A stretch of DNA of 64,000 bases from Rhodoferax sp. (GCA_030682475.1 JAUXOA010000028.1:1-64000), one strand, 5' to 3'; positions 1 to 8,516 are shown, counted from the first letter of the stretch. Notes: generated from the sequence alone by a model not told the origin. Program-made: numbers and translations.

Positions 1-1454
1 CCGACGATCGGCAACGAATCCAGAACGACCAGCCGCTCGGGCGCCTTGTACTGAGCGAGCCCTTGGCCACCCAAATGCTGCCGCAACGTCTCGAGGTCGG
101 GCGGCCGTGTTCCCGGCGGAGGGACTACGCACGCGCATATGCGCTCGCCGAGCACCGAGTCCGGAACACCAATCACTGCAACCTGTGCGACCTCGGGATG
201 GGTGCGCAGCAAAGCCTCGATCTCGGCCGGACTCACTTTGTCTCCGCCCCGCACAATCATTTCCTTTAACCGCCCCACGATGACTACGTTGCCGCTGTCG
301 TCGAGCGACGCCAGGTCTCCCGTATGGAACCAGCCGTCGCGCCATGCCTGACGTCCTTCCTCGCCTAGAAAGCCGTTCACGCAACAGGGGCCGCGCCCGA
401 TCAGCTCGCCCACCTGACCCTGGGGCACGTTGTCGCCCCCGCCGTCTACGATTCTCATCTCGGTACCACCTCGTGGCAGACCAACCGTGCGATGACGCAC
501 TGCCGCGGGGGCGTCCGGATGCGGCGCCGCCCAGCCACCGAAATCGGAGCCGCCGTACGTCGATACGACAATCCCGCGCGTGCGTGCTTCCAAGTCCTCG
601 GCCAGCGTAGGCGGCAGCACCGAACCCGCCGTGTACCAGATCCGTACTGTGGAAGTGTCGCCGCCATGGAGCTTGGCTGCCAGCATGGCGAGTTGCGCCG
701 GCGTTCCGCAAACAATCGTCGCATGCGTGCTTTGAATCAAAGCAAGAGCGGCGTCGGTCCCGAATTGCGGCATTGCGACCACGCATGAGCCGGCCACCGG
801 CGCGGCGAGCCAAGCGGCCCTGGCCGGCCCCGTACCGGGAGACAGCACGAGGATAACGTCATCAGCCGTCAATCCAAGCAGTTGCGCCTGCGCATGGGCG
901 CGCTCGCAAGCTGCCGCAAGTGTATAGATCGCCAGCTTGGGAATCCCTTCGGAGCCCGTTGTCGGCAGTGCATGCACGGGTTCTTCAAGCCGCATCGCAG
1001 CACACGCGTCCGCTTGCGGTCCGTCCAGGCGGAGCAGCCCCTCGTCCGGCACCGTGACGCGCAGCGGTTCGAGACCGAGCTGGCCGCAAATCTCGTCTGC
1101 TTCGGCGCTGTAGTCACGACCCCTGAAGCGCCCTTTTGTCACCAACACGGTCGGCCGCACGCGCCCGGCAATTGATGTCAGCTCGCGCTTTCCCTGGCTC
1201 GCCGACACCGGAACCCAGAACAATCCCGCCTGCTCGCACGCCAGCCGCACCAGATACCACTCAAGGCAATTCGGCAACCACCCGAGGACCGGTGTACCGC
1301 GCGGGAGTCCGCGGCTCAGGAACCAGCCTGCCGCCCGGTCCATCCAGGACTTGACCTCAAGCCAGGTAAGCGCGGTGTGGCCGTCGGTCAGCGCCGTGGC
1401 CGCCGGCCGCTCGCGCGCTTGCCGGGCGACGGCCTCGGTGATGGTTTCGATCAC
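1..1454 (-). CDS. Acyl/aryl-CoA ligase of the AMP-forming family, 3' end outside the window
   Basis: Adenylate-forming (ANL superfamily) ligase expected to activate a carboxylic acid with ATP and join it to CoA in the cytoplasm. The frame is open for 484 codons from a GTG at 1454 to the left edge. Visible motifs are a P-loop variant TTGSEGIPK (residues 165-173; the usual form is SGSTGxPK), an A5 motif YGGSD (300-304), TGDLA (378-382) and the hinge region GRLKEMIVRGGDK (394-406). The C-terminal catalytic lysine lies beyond the window. The GTG overlaps the stop of the 99-aa gene by 4 nt (GTGA), implying translational coupling in one operon with the UbiD decarboxylase. The decarboxylase partner makes an aromatic or unsaturated acid the likely substrate; this is inference. 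The identity of the acid cannot be read from the sequence. Confidence 0.85.
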   Translation of the reverse strand, partial: MIETITEAVARQARERPAATALTDGHTALTWLEVKSWMDRAAGWFLSRGLPRGTPVLGWLPNCLEWYLVRLACEQAGLFWVPVSASQGKRELTSIAGRVRPTVLVTKGRFRGRDYSAEADEICGQLGLEPLRVTVPDEGLLRLDGPQADACAAMRLEEPVHALPTTGSEGIPKLAIYTLAAACERAHAQAQLLGLTADDVILVLSPGTGPARAAWLAAPVAGSCVVAMPQFGTDAALALIQSTHATIVCGTPAQLAMLAAKLHGGDTSTVRIWYTAGSVLPPTLAEDLEARTRGIVVSTYGGSDFGGWAAPHPDAPAAVRHRTVGLPRGGTEMRIVDGGGDNVPQGQVGELIGRGPCCVNGFLGEEGRQAWRDGWFHTGDLASLDDSGNVVIVGRLKEMIVRGGDKVSPAEIEALLRTHPEVAQVAVIGVPDSVLGERICACVVPPPGTRPPDLETLRQHLGGQGLAQYKAPERLVVLDSLPIV

Positions 1455-1750
1455 TCCCGTTCTGCCAGTTCCATCGCATCGAAGAAGTCGCTGTACGGGA
1501 CCGCTTTGAACGTCTCGGGCAACTCCGCGACTATGCGCACGCTGCACGGTTGCGGATCCTTTAACCCGACTACCGAGCGGATCCATAGTACCGGCTCGCC
1601 GGGACGAGGCGGCCGGGACACCACCGCCCGAACGTTCAGGCCGCGGTATTTCTGACGGCCGGGAGTGAGATCGCGCAGCGTCATCACGCACTCACGACCC
1701 GAGAGGACTCGCGCGGCATCCCGTAAAAAAGTTTCGTATTCATTTGCCAT
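1451..1750 (-). CDS. Unknown 99-aa protein between UbiD decarboxylase and CoA ligase
   Basis: I do not recognise this family. The start ATG at 1750 was chosen because AAGGAGA sits about 6 nt upstream; an in-frame start further upstream has no such site. The protein is soluble, acidic at its C-terminus, has no signal peptide or membrane segment, and has a basic and proline-rich centre (VVSRPPRPGEP). It is 17 nt downstream of the UbiD gene and its stop overlaps the ligase start by 4 nt, so it is surely co-translated with them. It does not resemble the small cysteine-rich D subunit (VdcD/ShdD type) of hydroxyarylic acid decarboxylases, since no CxxC pairs are present. A role as accessory subunit or substrate-delivery factor for the decarboxylase is a guess from position. 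Confidence 0.75.
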   Translation of the reverse strand: MANEYETFLRDAARVLSGRECVMTLRDLTPGRQKYRGLNVRAVVSRPPRPGEPVLWIRSVVGLKDPQPCSVRIVAELPETFKAVPYSDFFDAMELAERE

Positions 1751-1767
1751 TCTGTTTCTCCTTGAAG

Positions 1768-3192
1768 TCACAACCCAAGCGATTTATAGCGTTCCAGAAC
1801 GCGCTTTTGCACATCGGGCGAATACATCGCATCGAGCGTCGCGCGTATTGGCGTAGATTCCCGCGGCCATTCCGGGGGCCAGGTCGAGTCAAATGCGACG
1901 GTCGCCCCGGCGCGTGCGACCCTTTCCTCCAGACTGTAGGCCGGTGTCAGCGCATTCGCGCGTCCTTCGTAACGGTGGATGTGCGTGCCACGGTCGGGAT
2001 GACACTTCGTCGCGAATGCGTGGATCACGGCGGACATGTTGAACACGTCGACGTCCTCGTCGACGATGATAATCTTCGACATCAGCGCGCGCCGCGCCGT
2101 CAGGAGCTCAACCACCTGCTGGGCGATCGCTGCCCCGCCGCGACGCACCGAGACGACGGCAAGATGGACCCCGCCCTCGGGGGGAATGTAGACATCGACC
2201 ACCGGCACGCCGTACTTCTCCAGCCGCCGTTTGATCGCGATCGCGCCGGAAATCGAAGTCGTCGTTGCGCTCGAATCCATGAATCCCGTGGTGTCGAGTG
2301 TCAGGATCGGGTTGCGACGATGCGTAATTGCCGTTACACGGGCGCAGATGGCGTTACCCATCTCGCCACTGCGATAGCCCGGGTACTCGCCGTAAGGGCC
2401 TTCCTGTGCGATCCGGTCCCAATAAACCTCGGCTTCGATGACAATTTCGGATGACGCCGGGACGAACAAATCCGATGTCTCGCACTTCACGAGATCGATC
2501 GGGTGCCCACCGAGTCCGCCCGCGAGATCCGCCTCATTACCTGCGATGCGAAATGTAGCAGCCGCCGCAATATGACTCGGCAAATCGGCTCCAATCACGA
2601 TCGCGATCGGCATCGGTTTCCCGCGCGGAACGTAGCCTTCGAGCAGCATCTTGCCCAAATGGCTGGTTGGCCGCGGATACCCGGTTAGCAGCCGCTCGTT
2701 GTGGATCATGAACCGGTACATGCCCCAGTTCACCCAGTCCGTGTTGGCGTCTTTTGAGACGACCAGGTCCCATGTGCCCAGGTAGCGGCCGCCGTCGCCT
2801 TCATGAACCATGGGCACCGGGAGGTCGAAAAGGTTTACCTTGTCTCCGGAAATGATCACTTCCTTGCATGGACCATCCTTGACGAAGACCGGGGGAATCA
2901 TGTTGCCTTCACGCTCGGCGTACGTTTGATAGAGGTCTCGGAGCGGCGTGTCCGCCGGCAGGTTCAGTCCCACCGCCAGGCGTCTCCAGGTCGCGATCGG
3001 GTTGGTTGCGATGCGCCAATGTGGCGTGTAATCCTTGATGTTGTTGAACATGAACGCCGGACCGTTCCGTTCGCAACTGAGGCGACCGATTCCGGACAGC
3101 TCCTGGTCCCAATCAACCTGATCGTCGATCGTGACAAGGTCGCCTGACGACTGAATGGCAGCCAGAAAGCTGCGGAAATCCTTGTGTGCCAT
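1768..3192 (-). CDS. UbiD-family prenyl-FMN-dependent (de)carboxylase
   Basis: A 474-aa protein of the UbiD family, whose members use prenylated FMN to remove or add CO2 on aromatic, heteroaromatic or alpha,beta-unsaturated acids. The catalytic trio is present: R160 in the NWGMYR segment, and E264 and E269 in EGPYGEYPGY. Their spacing (104 and 5 residues) is the same as R173, E277 and E282 of fungal Fdc1. The length is typical. ATG at 3192 has a good AAGGAG site 6 nt upstream. It is the first gene of an operon with a 99-aa protein and a CoA ligase, and is divergent from an IclR regulator. No UbiX prenyltransferase gene is in the window, so the cofactor must come from elsewhere. The substrate could be a hydroxybenzoate, a phthalate or a CoA thioester such as phthaloyl-CoA; the sequence alone does not decide. 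Confidence 0.9.
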   Translation of the reverse strand: MAHKDFRSFLAAIQSSGDLVTIDDQVDWDQELSGIGRLSCERNGPAFMFNNIKDYTPHWRIATNPIATWRRLAVGLNLPADTPLRDLYQTYAEREGNMIPPVFVKDGPCKEVIISGDKVNLFDLPVPMVHEGDGGRYLGTWDLVVSKDANTDWVNWGMYRFMIHNERLLTGYPRPTSHLGKMLLEGYVPRGKPMPIAIVIGADLPSHIAAAATFRIAGNEADLAGGLGGHPIDLVKCETSDLFVPASSEIVIEAEVYWDRIAQEGPYGEYPGYRSGEMGNAICARVTAITHRRNPILTLDTTGFMDSSATTTSISGAIAIKRRLEKYGVPVVDVYIPPEGGVHLAVVSVRRGGAAIAQQVVELLTARRALMSKIIIVDEDVDVFNMSAVIHAFATKCHPDRGTHIHRYEGRANALTPAYSLEERVARAGATVAFDSTWPPEWPRESTPIRATLDAMYSPDVQKRVLERYKSLGL

Positions 3193-3297
3193 GTACTTCT
3201 CCTTGGGTGGTTGTCGATTGGAGGGTTAAAAAAGACCTCCCATAGAAGCCAAAGTCTATGAGCCAGCTCGATCAGCGTCAATGAATTCGTATATATT

Positions 3298-3312
3298 GTG
3301 CGGATACCGAAC
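3298..3312. promoter_or_regulatory. Candidate IclR-type operator
   Basis: GTGCGGATACCGAAC is an imperfect palindrome (GTnCGGnTnCCGnAC). Its complement GTTCGGTATCCGCAC matches 12 of 15 positions of the operator reported for PcaU/PobR-type IclR regulators (GTTCGATAATCGCAC, from memory). It lies in the 161-bp divergent gap between the UbiD operon and the iclR-like gene, about 41 bp before the latter's start, so it could control both directions. The site is inferred; no binding data. Confidence 0.5.
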
Positions 3313-3353
3313 TATTTCGACGTCAGCACACCTGTGTTTGAAAGCGGCCTGCA

Positions 3354-4112
3354 ATGAGCAATGAAGAAAAAGAGTACATCCTGGGCCTGGAAAAGGGGCT
3401 CTCCATCATTGAGGCGTTCGGTCTCAAAAAATCCCCTTTGACGCTCAGCGAGGCGGCAGAGATTACCGGCCATACCAAGGCCGCCACGCGCAGGTGCCTG
3501 CTCACACTGGTCAAGCTGGGCTATGCCACGCAGGAAGGCCGGCATTTTTCCCTCGCACCCCGTGCACTCAGACTGGGGCATGCCTATGTGTTATCCATTC
3601 CTCTGACAAGGGTTGCGCAGCCCATTCTTGAGTTGACGAGCGAGCGCACGCAGGAGTCGTCGTCACTGGCCGTGCTCGACTCGCAAGATGTTGTGTTCGT
3701 CGCCCGCTCCACGCACCGGCGCAGCCTGTCCTTCGGGCTGGGCGTCGGCGCACGCTTGCCGGCCTACTGCAGTGCGACTGGCAGGGTGCTGCTGTCCGCG
3801 CAACCGACTGCAGACGTTGAGTTCATGCTTAATCGCATGTCGCGTTCCGCGCTGACCCCCAAAACGCAGACCAGCGTCATCAATGTGATGAAGGAGATTG
3901 CCAATGCCCGTGAGCGCGGTTTTGCCCAGGTCGATGAAGAGCTTGAAATCGGAGTGCGCTCTATTGCGGTTCCCGTGCGCAACTCGCGTGGCGAGATGAT
4001 TGCTGCGATGAGTTTGTCAGTCGCTACAGCACGCATGACTCACCGCGAGGTCCATGACAAATTGTTGCCTGAACTCGAAGCAGCGCGTCGAACATTTGCG
4101 GCGCTGCTGTGA
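3354..4112 (+). CDS. IclR-family transcriptional regulator
   Basis: A 252-aa protein with the IclR layout: an N-terminal winged helix-turn-helix (about residues 8-65, including LTLSEAAEITGHTKAATRR) and a C-terminal effector-binding domain with the conserved tail region RGFAQVDEELEIGVRSIAVPV. The length is normal. PcaR/PobR-like members respond to aromatic acids and can activate or repress divergent catabolic genes. It faces away from the ligase/99-aa/UbiD operon across 161 bp that hold an IclR-like palindrome, so it most likely controls that operon and itself. The effector is unknown. Confidence 0.9.
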   Translation: MSNEEKEYILGLEKGLSIIEAFGLKKSPLTLSEAAEITGHTKAATRRCLLTLVKLGYATQEGRHFSLAPRALRLGHAYVLSIPLTRVAQPILELTSERTQESSSLAVLDSQDVVFVARSTHRRSLSFGLGVGARLPAYCSATGRVLLSAQPTADVEFMLNRMSRSALTPKTQTSVINVMKEIANARERGFAQVDEELEIGVRSIAVPVRNSRGEMIAAMSLSVATARMTHREVHDKLLPELEAARRTFAALL

Positions 4113-4149
4113 AGATGAAGTCGCCTCACAACTGATTTGAAACGTTGTG

Positions 4150-4187
4150 CCGGGCCTGGCTGCTGCTGCCGCAGAGGCCAGGCCCGG
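4150..4187. terminator. Strong hairpin after iclR-like gene
   Basis: CCGGGCCTGGC (4150-4160) and GCCAGGCCCGG (4177-4187) are perfect 11-bp inverted arms around a 16-nt loop, in the gap between convergent transcripts. No T-run follows on either strand, so it is a stem that may slow polymerase or protect mRNA ends rather than a classical Rho-independent terminator. Confidence 0.45.
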
Positions 4188-4212
4188 GCGCAGAGCTACC
4201 CGGGCAGGCCGC

Positions 4213-4366
4213 CTATTTACCGCTGATCGCCAGCAGCTCGACTTCAAACAGCAGTGTGGCGTTGGGCGGAATCACGCCACCGGCGCCACGTTCGCCATAG
4301 ACTATCAACGCGGGGCAGGGTTGCCAGAGTGGTGGCGAGGGTGGCAACGCGGAGAACTGTTTTCAT
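4213..4366 (-). pseudogene. Remnant of a secreted FKBP-type peptidyl-prolyl isomerase
   Basis: Read on the minus strand, ATG at 4366 starts a signal-peptide-like stretch ([17 protein letters not shown]). The sequence then moves to another frame encoding [19 protein letters not shown] followed by [13 protein letters not shown] and a TAG stop. The second part is the last strand and tail of FKBP-domain PPIases (YGxRGxGGxIPPNATLxFEVELL). The central body of the domain, around 80 or more residues, is missing and the two pieces are out of frame, so this is an internally deleted gene and not expected to be functional. The neighbouring htpG is read in the same direction from the other side. Confidence 0.7.
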
Positions 4367-4398
4367 GAGAGCTTGCTGGGTTGGTTAGTAAGAGCGCT

Positions 4399-6318
4399 TT
4401 AAACCAGCAGCGCATTGACCCGTTTCACATAAGCCGCCGGGTCGGCCGGCAGACCGCCTTCGGCCAGCAGCGCCTGATCAAACAGGATGTGCGCCAGGTC
4501 GTTGAAGTGCACCGAGCCGTCGAGTTTTTTCACCAGCGGGTGTTCGGCATTCACTTCCAGCACCGGTTTGACATCCGGCGCACTCTGTCCGGCCTGCTTG
4601 AGCATGCGCGCCAGTTGCGTGCTCATGCCGTGGTCCTGCACCACCAGGCAGGCGGCGCTGTCCACCAGGCGGGTGGTGACGCGCACGTCTTCGGCCTTGT
4701 CTTTCAACGCTTCCTTGAGCTTGGCCAGCAAGGGTTTGAAGGCCTCGGCGGCTTCTTCGGCAGCTTTTTTCTCGGCCTCGTCCAGCAGGCTGCCCAGGTC
4801 CACAGCGCCTTTGGCTACGGACTGCAACGGCGTGCCGTCAAAGTCGTGCAGGTAGTTCAGTGCCCATTCGTCCACGCGGTCGGTCATCAGCAGCACTTCG
4901 ATGCCTTTTTTCTTGAACACTTCAAGCTGCGGGCTGTTCCTGGCGGCCGTAGACGTGTCGGCGGTGATGTAGTAGATCGACTCCTGGCCTTCCTTCATGC
5001 GCGCCTTGTAGTCGGCAAAACCGACGCTCACGCTGTCGTTCGTGCTGGAAGCAAAGCGCAAGAGCTTGGCCAGCCGTTCCTTGTTGCCAAAGTCCTCGCC
5101 CAAGCCTTCCTTGAACACGGCGCCAAATTCGGCGTAGAAGCTTGCAAACTTTTCCGGTTCGTTGGCGGCCAAGTCTTCGATCATCGACAGCACACGCTTG
5201 GTGCAGCCTTCGCGAATGGCTTTCACGTCGCGGCTTTCCTGCAGCAGTTCCCTGGATACGTTGAGTGGCAGGTCGGCCGAGTCCAGCACGCCTTTGACAA
5301 AGCGCAGGTAGGTGGGAAGGAGCGCCTCGGCGTCGTCCATGATGAAGACGCGTTTGACGTAGAGCTTGACGCCGGCGGATTTCTCGCGGTTGTACAAATC
5401 GACCGGCGCCTTGGACGGGATGTACAGCAATTGCGTGTACTCGGTGCTGCCCTCCACGCGGTTGTGGGTGTAGGCCAGCGGCGCGCCAAAATCGTGGCTG
5501 ATCTGTTTGTAGAACTCGGTGTACTGCTCGGGCGTGATGTCCTTCTTGGCACGGGCCCAGATGGCGTTGCCCTTGTTGACGCTTTCCCACTCGCCGGTCT
5601 TGACCATGGCGCCGGGCTGGCGACCGCCGTTTTCATCGCTCGGGTTGATCAGCTCGCCGTCTTTCCACTCTTCCTTTTCCATCAGGATCGGCAGGCTGAT
5701 GTGGTCGGAATACTTGGCGATGATGCCCTTGACTTTCCAGGCGCTGGCGTAGTCCATCGCGTCTTCGCGCAGGTGCAGGGTAACGCTGGTGCCGCGTGCA
5801 GTGCGCTCAATGGTCTCGACCTCAAAGTCGCCAGCACCGCCGCTGATCCAGCGCACGCCCTCGTCAGCTTTCATGCCGGCGCGGCGCGACTCGACCGTGA
5901 TTTTGTCGGCCACGATGAAGCCGGAATAAAAACCGACGCCAAACTGGCCAATCAGTTGCCCTTGCTCGGAAACATTGGCCTTCTGGTCGCCCGAGAGTCT
6001 GGACATAAAGTCTTTGGTGCCGCTTTTGGCAATCGTTCCCAGGTGCTCGATCGCTTCCTGCTGGCTCATGCCGATGCCGTTGTCAGAAATGGTGAGCGTC
6101 CGGGCGGCCTTGTCGAAAGACACCCGTACTTCAAGGTTGGGCGCGTCTTCATAAAGGGCGCTGTTGTCAAGTGCCTCAAAACGCAGCTTGTCGCAGGCGT
6201 CCGATGCGTTGGAGATCAGCTCGCGCAGGAAAATCTCTTTGTTGGAGTACAGCGAGTGGGTGACAAGGTGCAGCAATTGCGCAACTTCGGCCTGGAAGGA
6301 AAGGGTTTGCTTGGTCAT
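4399..6318 (-). CDS. htpG: Chaperone HtpG (bacterial Hsp90)
   Basis: ATP-dependent cytoplasmic chaperone of the Hsp90 family, 639 aa from ATG 6318. That start gives [12 protein letters not shown], the usual N-terminus; the upstream in-frame ATG at 6357 would add 13 unrelated residues. The GHKL ATPase motifs are present: [11 protein letters not shown] with the catalytic Glu, DNGIGM, and [10 protein letters not shown] middle domain and a C-terminal dimerisation domain follow. The length matches the family. A sigma-32-like promoter lies 60-90 nt upstream, consistent with heat-shock control. A long open frame on the opposite strand is only a codon-bias shadow. Confidence 0.97.
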   Translation of the reverse strand: MTKQTLSFQAEVAQLLHLVTHSLYSNKEIFLRELISNASDACDKLRFEALDNSALYEDAPNLEVRVSFDKAARTLTISDNGIGMSQQEAIEHLGTIAKSGTKDFMSRLSGDQKANVSEQGQLIGQFGVGFYSGFIVADKITVESRRAGMKADEGVRWISGGAGDFEVETIERTARGTSVTLHLREDAMDYASAWKVKGIIAKYSDHISLPILMEKEEWKDGELINPSDENGGRQPGAMVKTGEWESVNKGNAIWARAKKDITPEQYTEFYKQISHDFGAPLAYTHNRVEGSTEYTQLLYIPSKAPVDLYNREKSAGVKLYVKRVFIMDDAEALLPTYLRFVKGVLDSADLPLNVSRELLQESRDVKAIREGCTKRVLSMIEDLAANEPEKFASFYAEFGAVFKEGLGEDFGNKERLAKLLRFASSTNDSVSVGFADYKARMKEGQESIYYITADTSTAARNSPQLEVFKKKGIEVLLMTDRVDEWALNYLHDFDGTPLQSVAKGAVDLGSLLDEAEKKAAEEAAEAFKPLLAKLKEALKDKAEDVRVTTRLVDSAACLVVQDHGMSTQLARMLKQAGQSAPDVKPVLEVNAEHPLVKKLDGSVHFNDLAHILFDQALLAEGGLPADPAAYVKRVNALLV

Positions 6319-6380
6319 ACTGGTATTGAAGTTTTTGAAAACAGAAGGCCTGCGCATGAAACCGCGACGGGCCAGACCAA

Positions 6381-6407
6381 ATTATGGGCGCATCAGCGCG
6401 TTTCAAG
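6381..6407 (-). promoter_or_regulatory. Candidate sigma-32 (heat shock) promoter of htpG
   Basis: On the minus strand CTTGAAA (6407-6401) is followed 11 nt later by GCCCATAAT (6389-6381), a close match to the RpoH consensus CTTGAAA and CCCCATnT. The position, about 63 nt before the htpG start codon, fits a promoter with a short leader. HtpG is a classical sigma-32 target. Confidence 0.65.
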
Positions 6408-6529
6408 CCCGTAGCGGGTTTTACGGGTGGTTTTATCGCTCGCGGCTCGCGGTTGAGTTATTGGAGGCGGCTGCAATCAGATATATTATTGCGACGGCGT
6501 AAAAGTCATACAAAGAAGGAGGAAACATC

Positions 6530-7246
6530 ATGACGGTTCCCAAACCCGATCCTGCGCTGGTTGAAAAACTGGCCATTGCCAATCGCATTCTTTACGACCA
6601 GGGTGTCGTCGACGGTTTCGGTCACATTAGCGTACGTCACGACAAATCGCCCGCGCATTTCCTGTTGTCATGCAACCGCGCGCCCGGTCTGGTCAGCGCC
6701 GGGGATATCCTGAGCTATGACCTCAATGGCGACCTGGCGGTGGCGTCTGACAAGCGCTCTTACCTTGAGCGCTTCATTCACAGCGAAATCTACAAGGCCC
6801 GCCCCGACGTGGTGGCCGTGGTTCATAGTCACTCGCAAAATGTGATTCCGTTTGGTGCCACGGGCCAGCGCCTGCGGCCGATTTTTCACATGAGCGGCTT
6901 TCTGGGCAGCGGCTCTGCGCTGTTTGAGATCCGTGATGCCGGCGGCAACACCGATATGCTGATTCGCGACAGCGGCCTGGGCAAGGCACTGGCGCAATCA
7001 CTGGGCCAGCACAACTGTGTACTGATGCGCGGCCATGGCTCCACCACCGTGGCGCCCTCCATTGAACTGGCGGTGTACCGGGCTATTTATGCAGAGGTGA
7101 ATGCCAAGCTGCAACTCCAGGCCGCAGCGCTCGGCCCCATCAACTTTTTGAATGAAGAAGAAGCCGCACTGGCCGCCGCCAGCACGGAAGGACAGGTCGT
7201 GAGGGCCTGGGACTTGTGGTGCCAGCGGATTGCACCGATCGAGTAA
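6530..7246 (+). CDS. Class II aldolase/adducin family protein
   Basis: A 238-aa zinc-dependent aldolase-fold enzyme related to L-fuculose-1-phosphate aldolase. The expected metal ligands are present: H99 and H101 in VVHSHS and H169 in MRGHG. A catalytic Glu candidate is E80 in YLERFIH. ATG at 6530 has a very strong AAGGAGG site. It lies 37 nt upstream of a TctC-type receptor gene in the same direction, a pairing that suggests catabolism of the imported carboxylate. Members of this group can act as aldolases, epimerases or decarboxylases of hydroxy-acids, so the reaction is left open. Confidence 0.85.
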   Translation: MTVPKPDPALVEKLAIANRILYDQGVVDGFGHISVRHDKSPAHFLLSCNRAPGLVSAGDILSYDLNGDLAVASDKRSYLERFIHSEIYKARPDVVAVVHSHSQNVIPFGATGQRLRPIFHMSGFLGSGSALFEIRDAGGNTDMLIRDSGLGKALAQSLGQHNCVLMRGHGSTTVAPSIELAVYRAIYAEVNAKLQLQAAALGPINFLNEEEAALAAASTEGQVVRAWDLWCQRIAPIE

Positions 7247-7283
7247 ATCCGGGTACTTGTAGTTAAAGAAATTGGAGACGCTC

Positions 7284-8258
7284 ATGTTGCTACGCACACT
7301 CTTGAGTTTGATCGGCCTGGTCGCTGTCGCCCACCTTGCAGCGCCGCTGGCCTGGGCCGATACCTATCCGTCGCGCTCCGTCAGGATCATTGTTCCTTAC
7401 GGCACCGGGGGTGGCTCCGACGTGCTGGCGCGCCAGATCAGCGCGCGGCTGCAAACCATCTGGGGCCAGGGCATTGCGGTGGAGAACCGGGCCGGGGCCT
7501 CGGGCAATATCGGTACCGAGGCGGTGGTGAGGTCCCCGGCAGACGGCTACACACTGCTGCTGCAAAACAGCACGATGGTGGTCAATCCGGCCGTGGCAGG
7601 CAAGCTCAATTACGACCCTGAAAAAGACCTGACCCCCATCATGCTGCTGGGCCTGACGCCGATTGCACTGGTCGCCCACCAGAGCAGCAACATCAAGACG
7701 CTCAAAGAGCTGGTGGATTACTCCAAAGCCAACCCGGCGGCCCTGAGTTACGGCTCCTGCGGCATAGGCACGCCGCAGCATTTTGTGATGGAGCTGGTCA
7801 AACAGAAGTCGGGCGTGAACGCCACGCACGTGGGCTACAAGGGTTGCGCGCCGGGCCTCACCGACGTCGTGGGCGGGCAGGTTCCGCTGGCCATCCTCAG
7901 CGCCAATCTGGTGGCGCCACACATCAAGACCGGCAAACTCAATGGCATTGGCGTGTCGACGGCCGGGCGTTATCAGCTGATGCCGCAAATCCCCTCGTTT
8001 GAAGAACAGGGGCTGAAGCCTCTGGATTTTTCCATCTGGTTCGCGCTGATGGGGCCGGCTAAATTGCCGCCGGAGACGGTGGCCCGCATTTATGCAGACG
8101 TCCAAAAAGTGCTGGCTGAGCCTGCCATCAAGGAAAATCTCTCCAGTGCGGGGGTTGAACCGTACGCAGGCAATGGCGCCGACCTGGCCAAACTCATCAA
8201 GTCTGATCTTGCACGCTATGCCCATCTGGCCAAATCAGCCAACATCAAGGCGGAGTAA
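7284..8258 (+). CDS. Periplasmic TTT-type solute receptor (Bug/TctC family)
   Basis: Extracytoplasmic receptor of the tripartite tricarboxylate transporter family, 324 aa, with a signal peptide ending near AWA in the first 26 residues. Family signatures are YPSRSVRIIVPYGTGGGSD near the mature N-terminus and ENRAGASGNIGTE. ATG 7284 is preferred over the TTG at 7272 because GGAG lies 6 nt before it. It follows the class II aldolase gene. No TctA/TctB membrane genes are in the window, as is usual for Bug receptors, which occur as large orphan families in Burkholderiales. The ligand is unknown, probably an organic acid. Confidence 0.92.
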   Translation: MLLRTLLSLIGLVAVAHLAAPLAWADTYPSRSVRIIVPYGTGGGSDVLARQISARLQTIWGQGIAVENRAGASGNIGTEAVVRSPADGYTLLLQNSTMVVNPAVAGKLNYDPEKDLTPIMLLGLTPIALVAHQSSNIKTLKELVDYSKANPAALSYGSCGIGTPQHFVMELVKQKSGVNATHVGYKGCAPGLTDVVGGQVPLAILSANLVAPHIKTGKLNGIGVSTAGRYQLMPQIPSFEEQGLKPLDFSIWFALMGPAKLPPETVARIYADVQKVLAEPAIKENLSSAGVEPYAGNGADLAKLIKSDLARYAHLAKSANIKAE

Positions 8259-8310
8259 GCGCAGCGACTTGGGCCGCATCATTTGGCATAGTGGACATCC
8301 GACATCCCGG

Positions 8311-8516
8311 TATCAGTTGGGGACAGAGCTGGCAGACAACCAACATCCCGTTTCAAGTTGAGGACAGAGCTGGTTCGCTTCGCGTAACTGCGGTCTGTCC
8401 CACAATCTGTTCGGCTTGTAGCTGCGGTCTGTCCCACAATGTGACTTCCAACATCCAGGTATCAGTTGAGGACAGAGCTGGTTCGCTTCGCGTAACTGCG
8501 GTCTGTCCCACAATGT
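8311..8516. repeat. REP-like palindromic repeat cluster (GGACAGA...TCTGTCC)
   Basis: Two nearly identical units (about 8356-8406 and 8464-8515) each run from GTTGAGGACAGAGCTGG through TTCGCTTCGCGTAACT to GCGGTCTGTCCCACAAT, with GGACAGA and TCTGTCC as outer arms. A partial unit (8311-8332, GTTGGGGACAGAGCTGG) and an isolated right arm (about 8421-8441) are mixed in. The last copy ends at the stop codon of the RluF-like gene. Related copies occur at 10324 and 63541. Such TTGGGGACAG elements are known as REP sequences linked to RAYT (Y1 HUH) transposases, none of which is in this window. Confidence 0.75.

Noticed and set aside
4381-6414. 677-aa open frame on the plus strand opposite htpG
   Set aside because: It mirrors htpG codon by codon, is rich in His/Gln/Val from reverse-strand codon bias and has no family motif.
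8311-8516. CRISPR array
   Set aside because: The repeats are few, palindromic, unevenly spaced and lack uniform spacers or cas genes.
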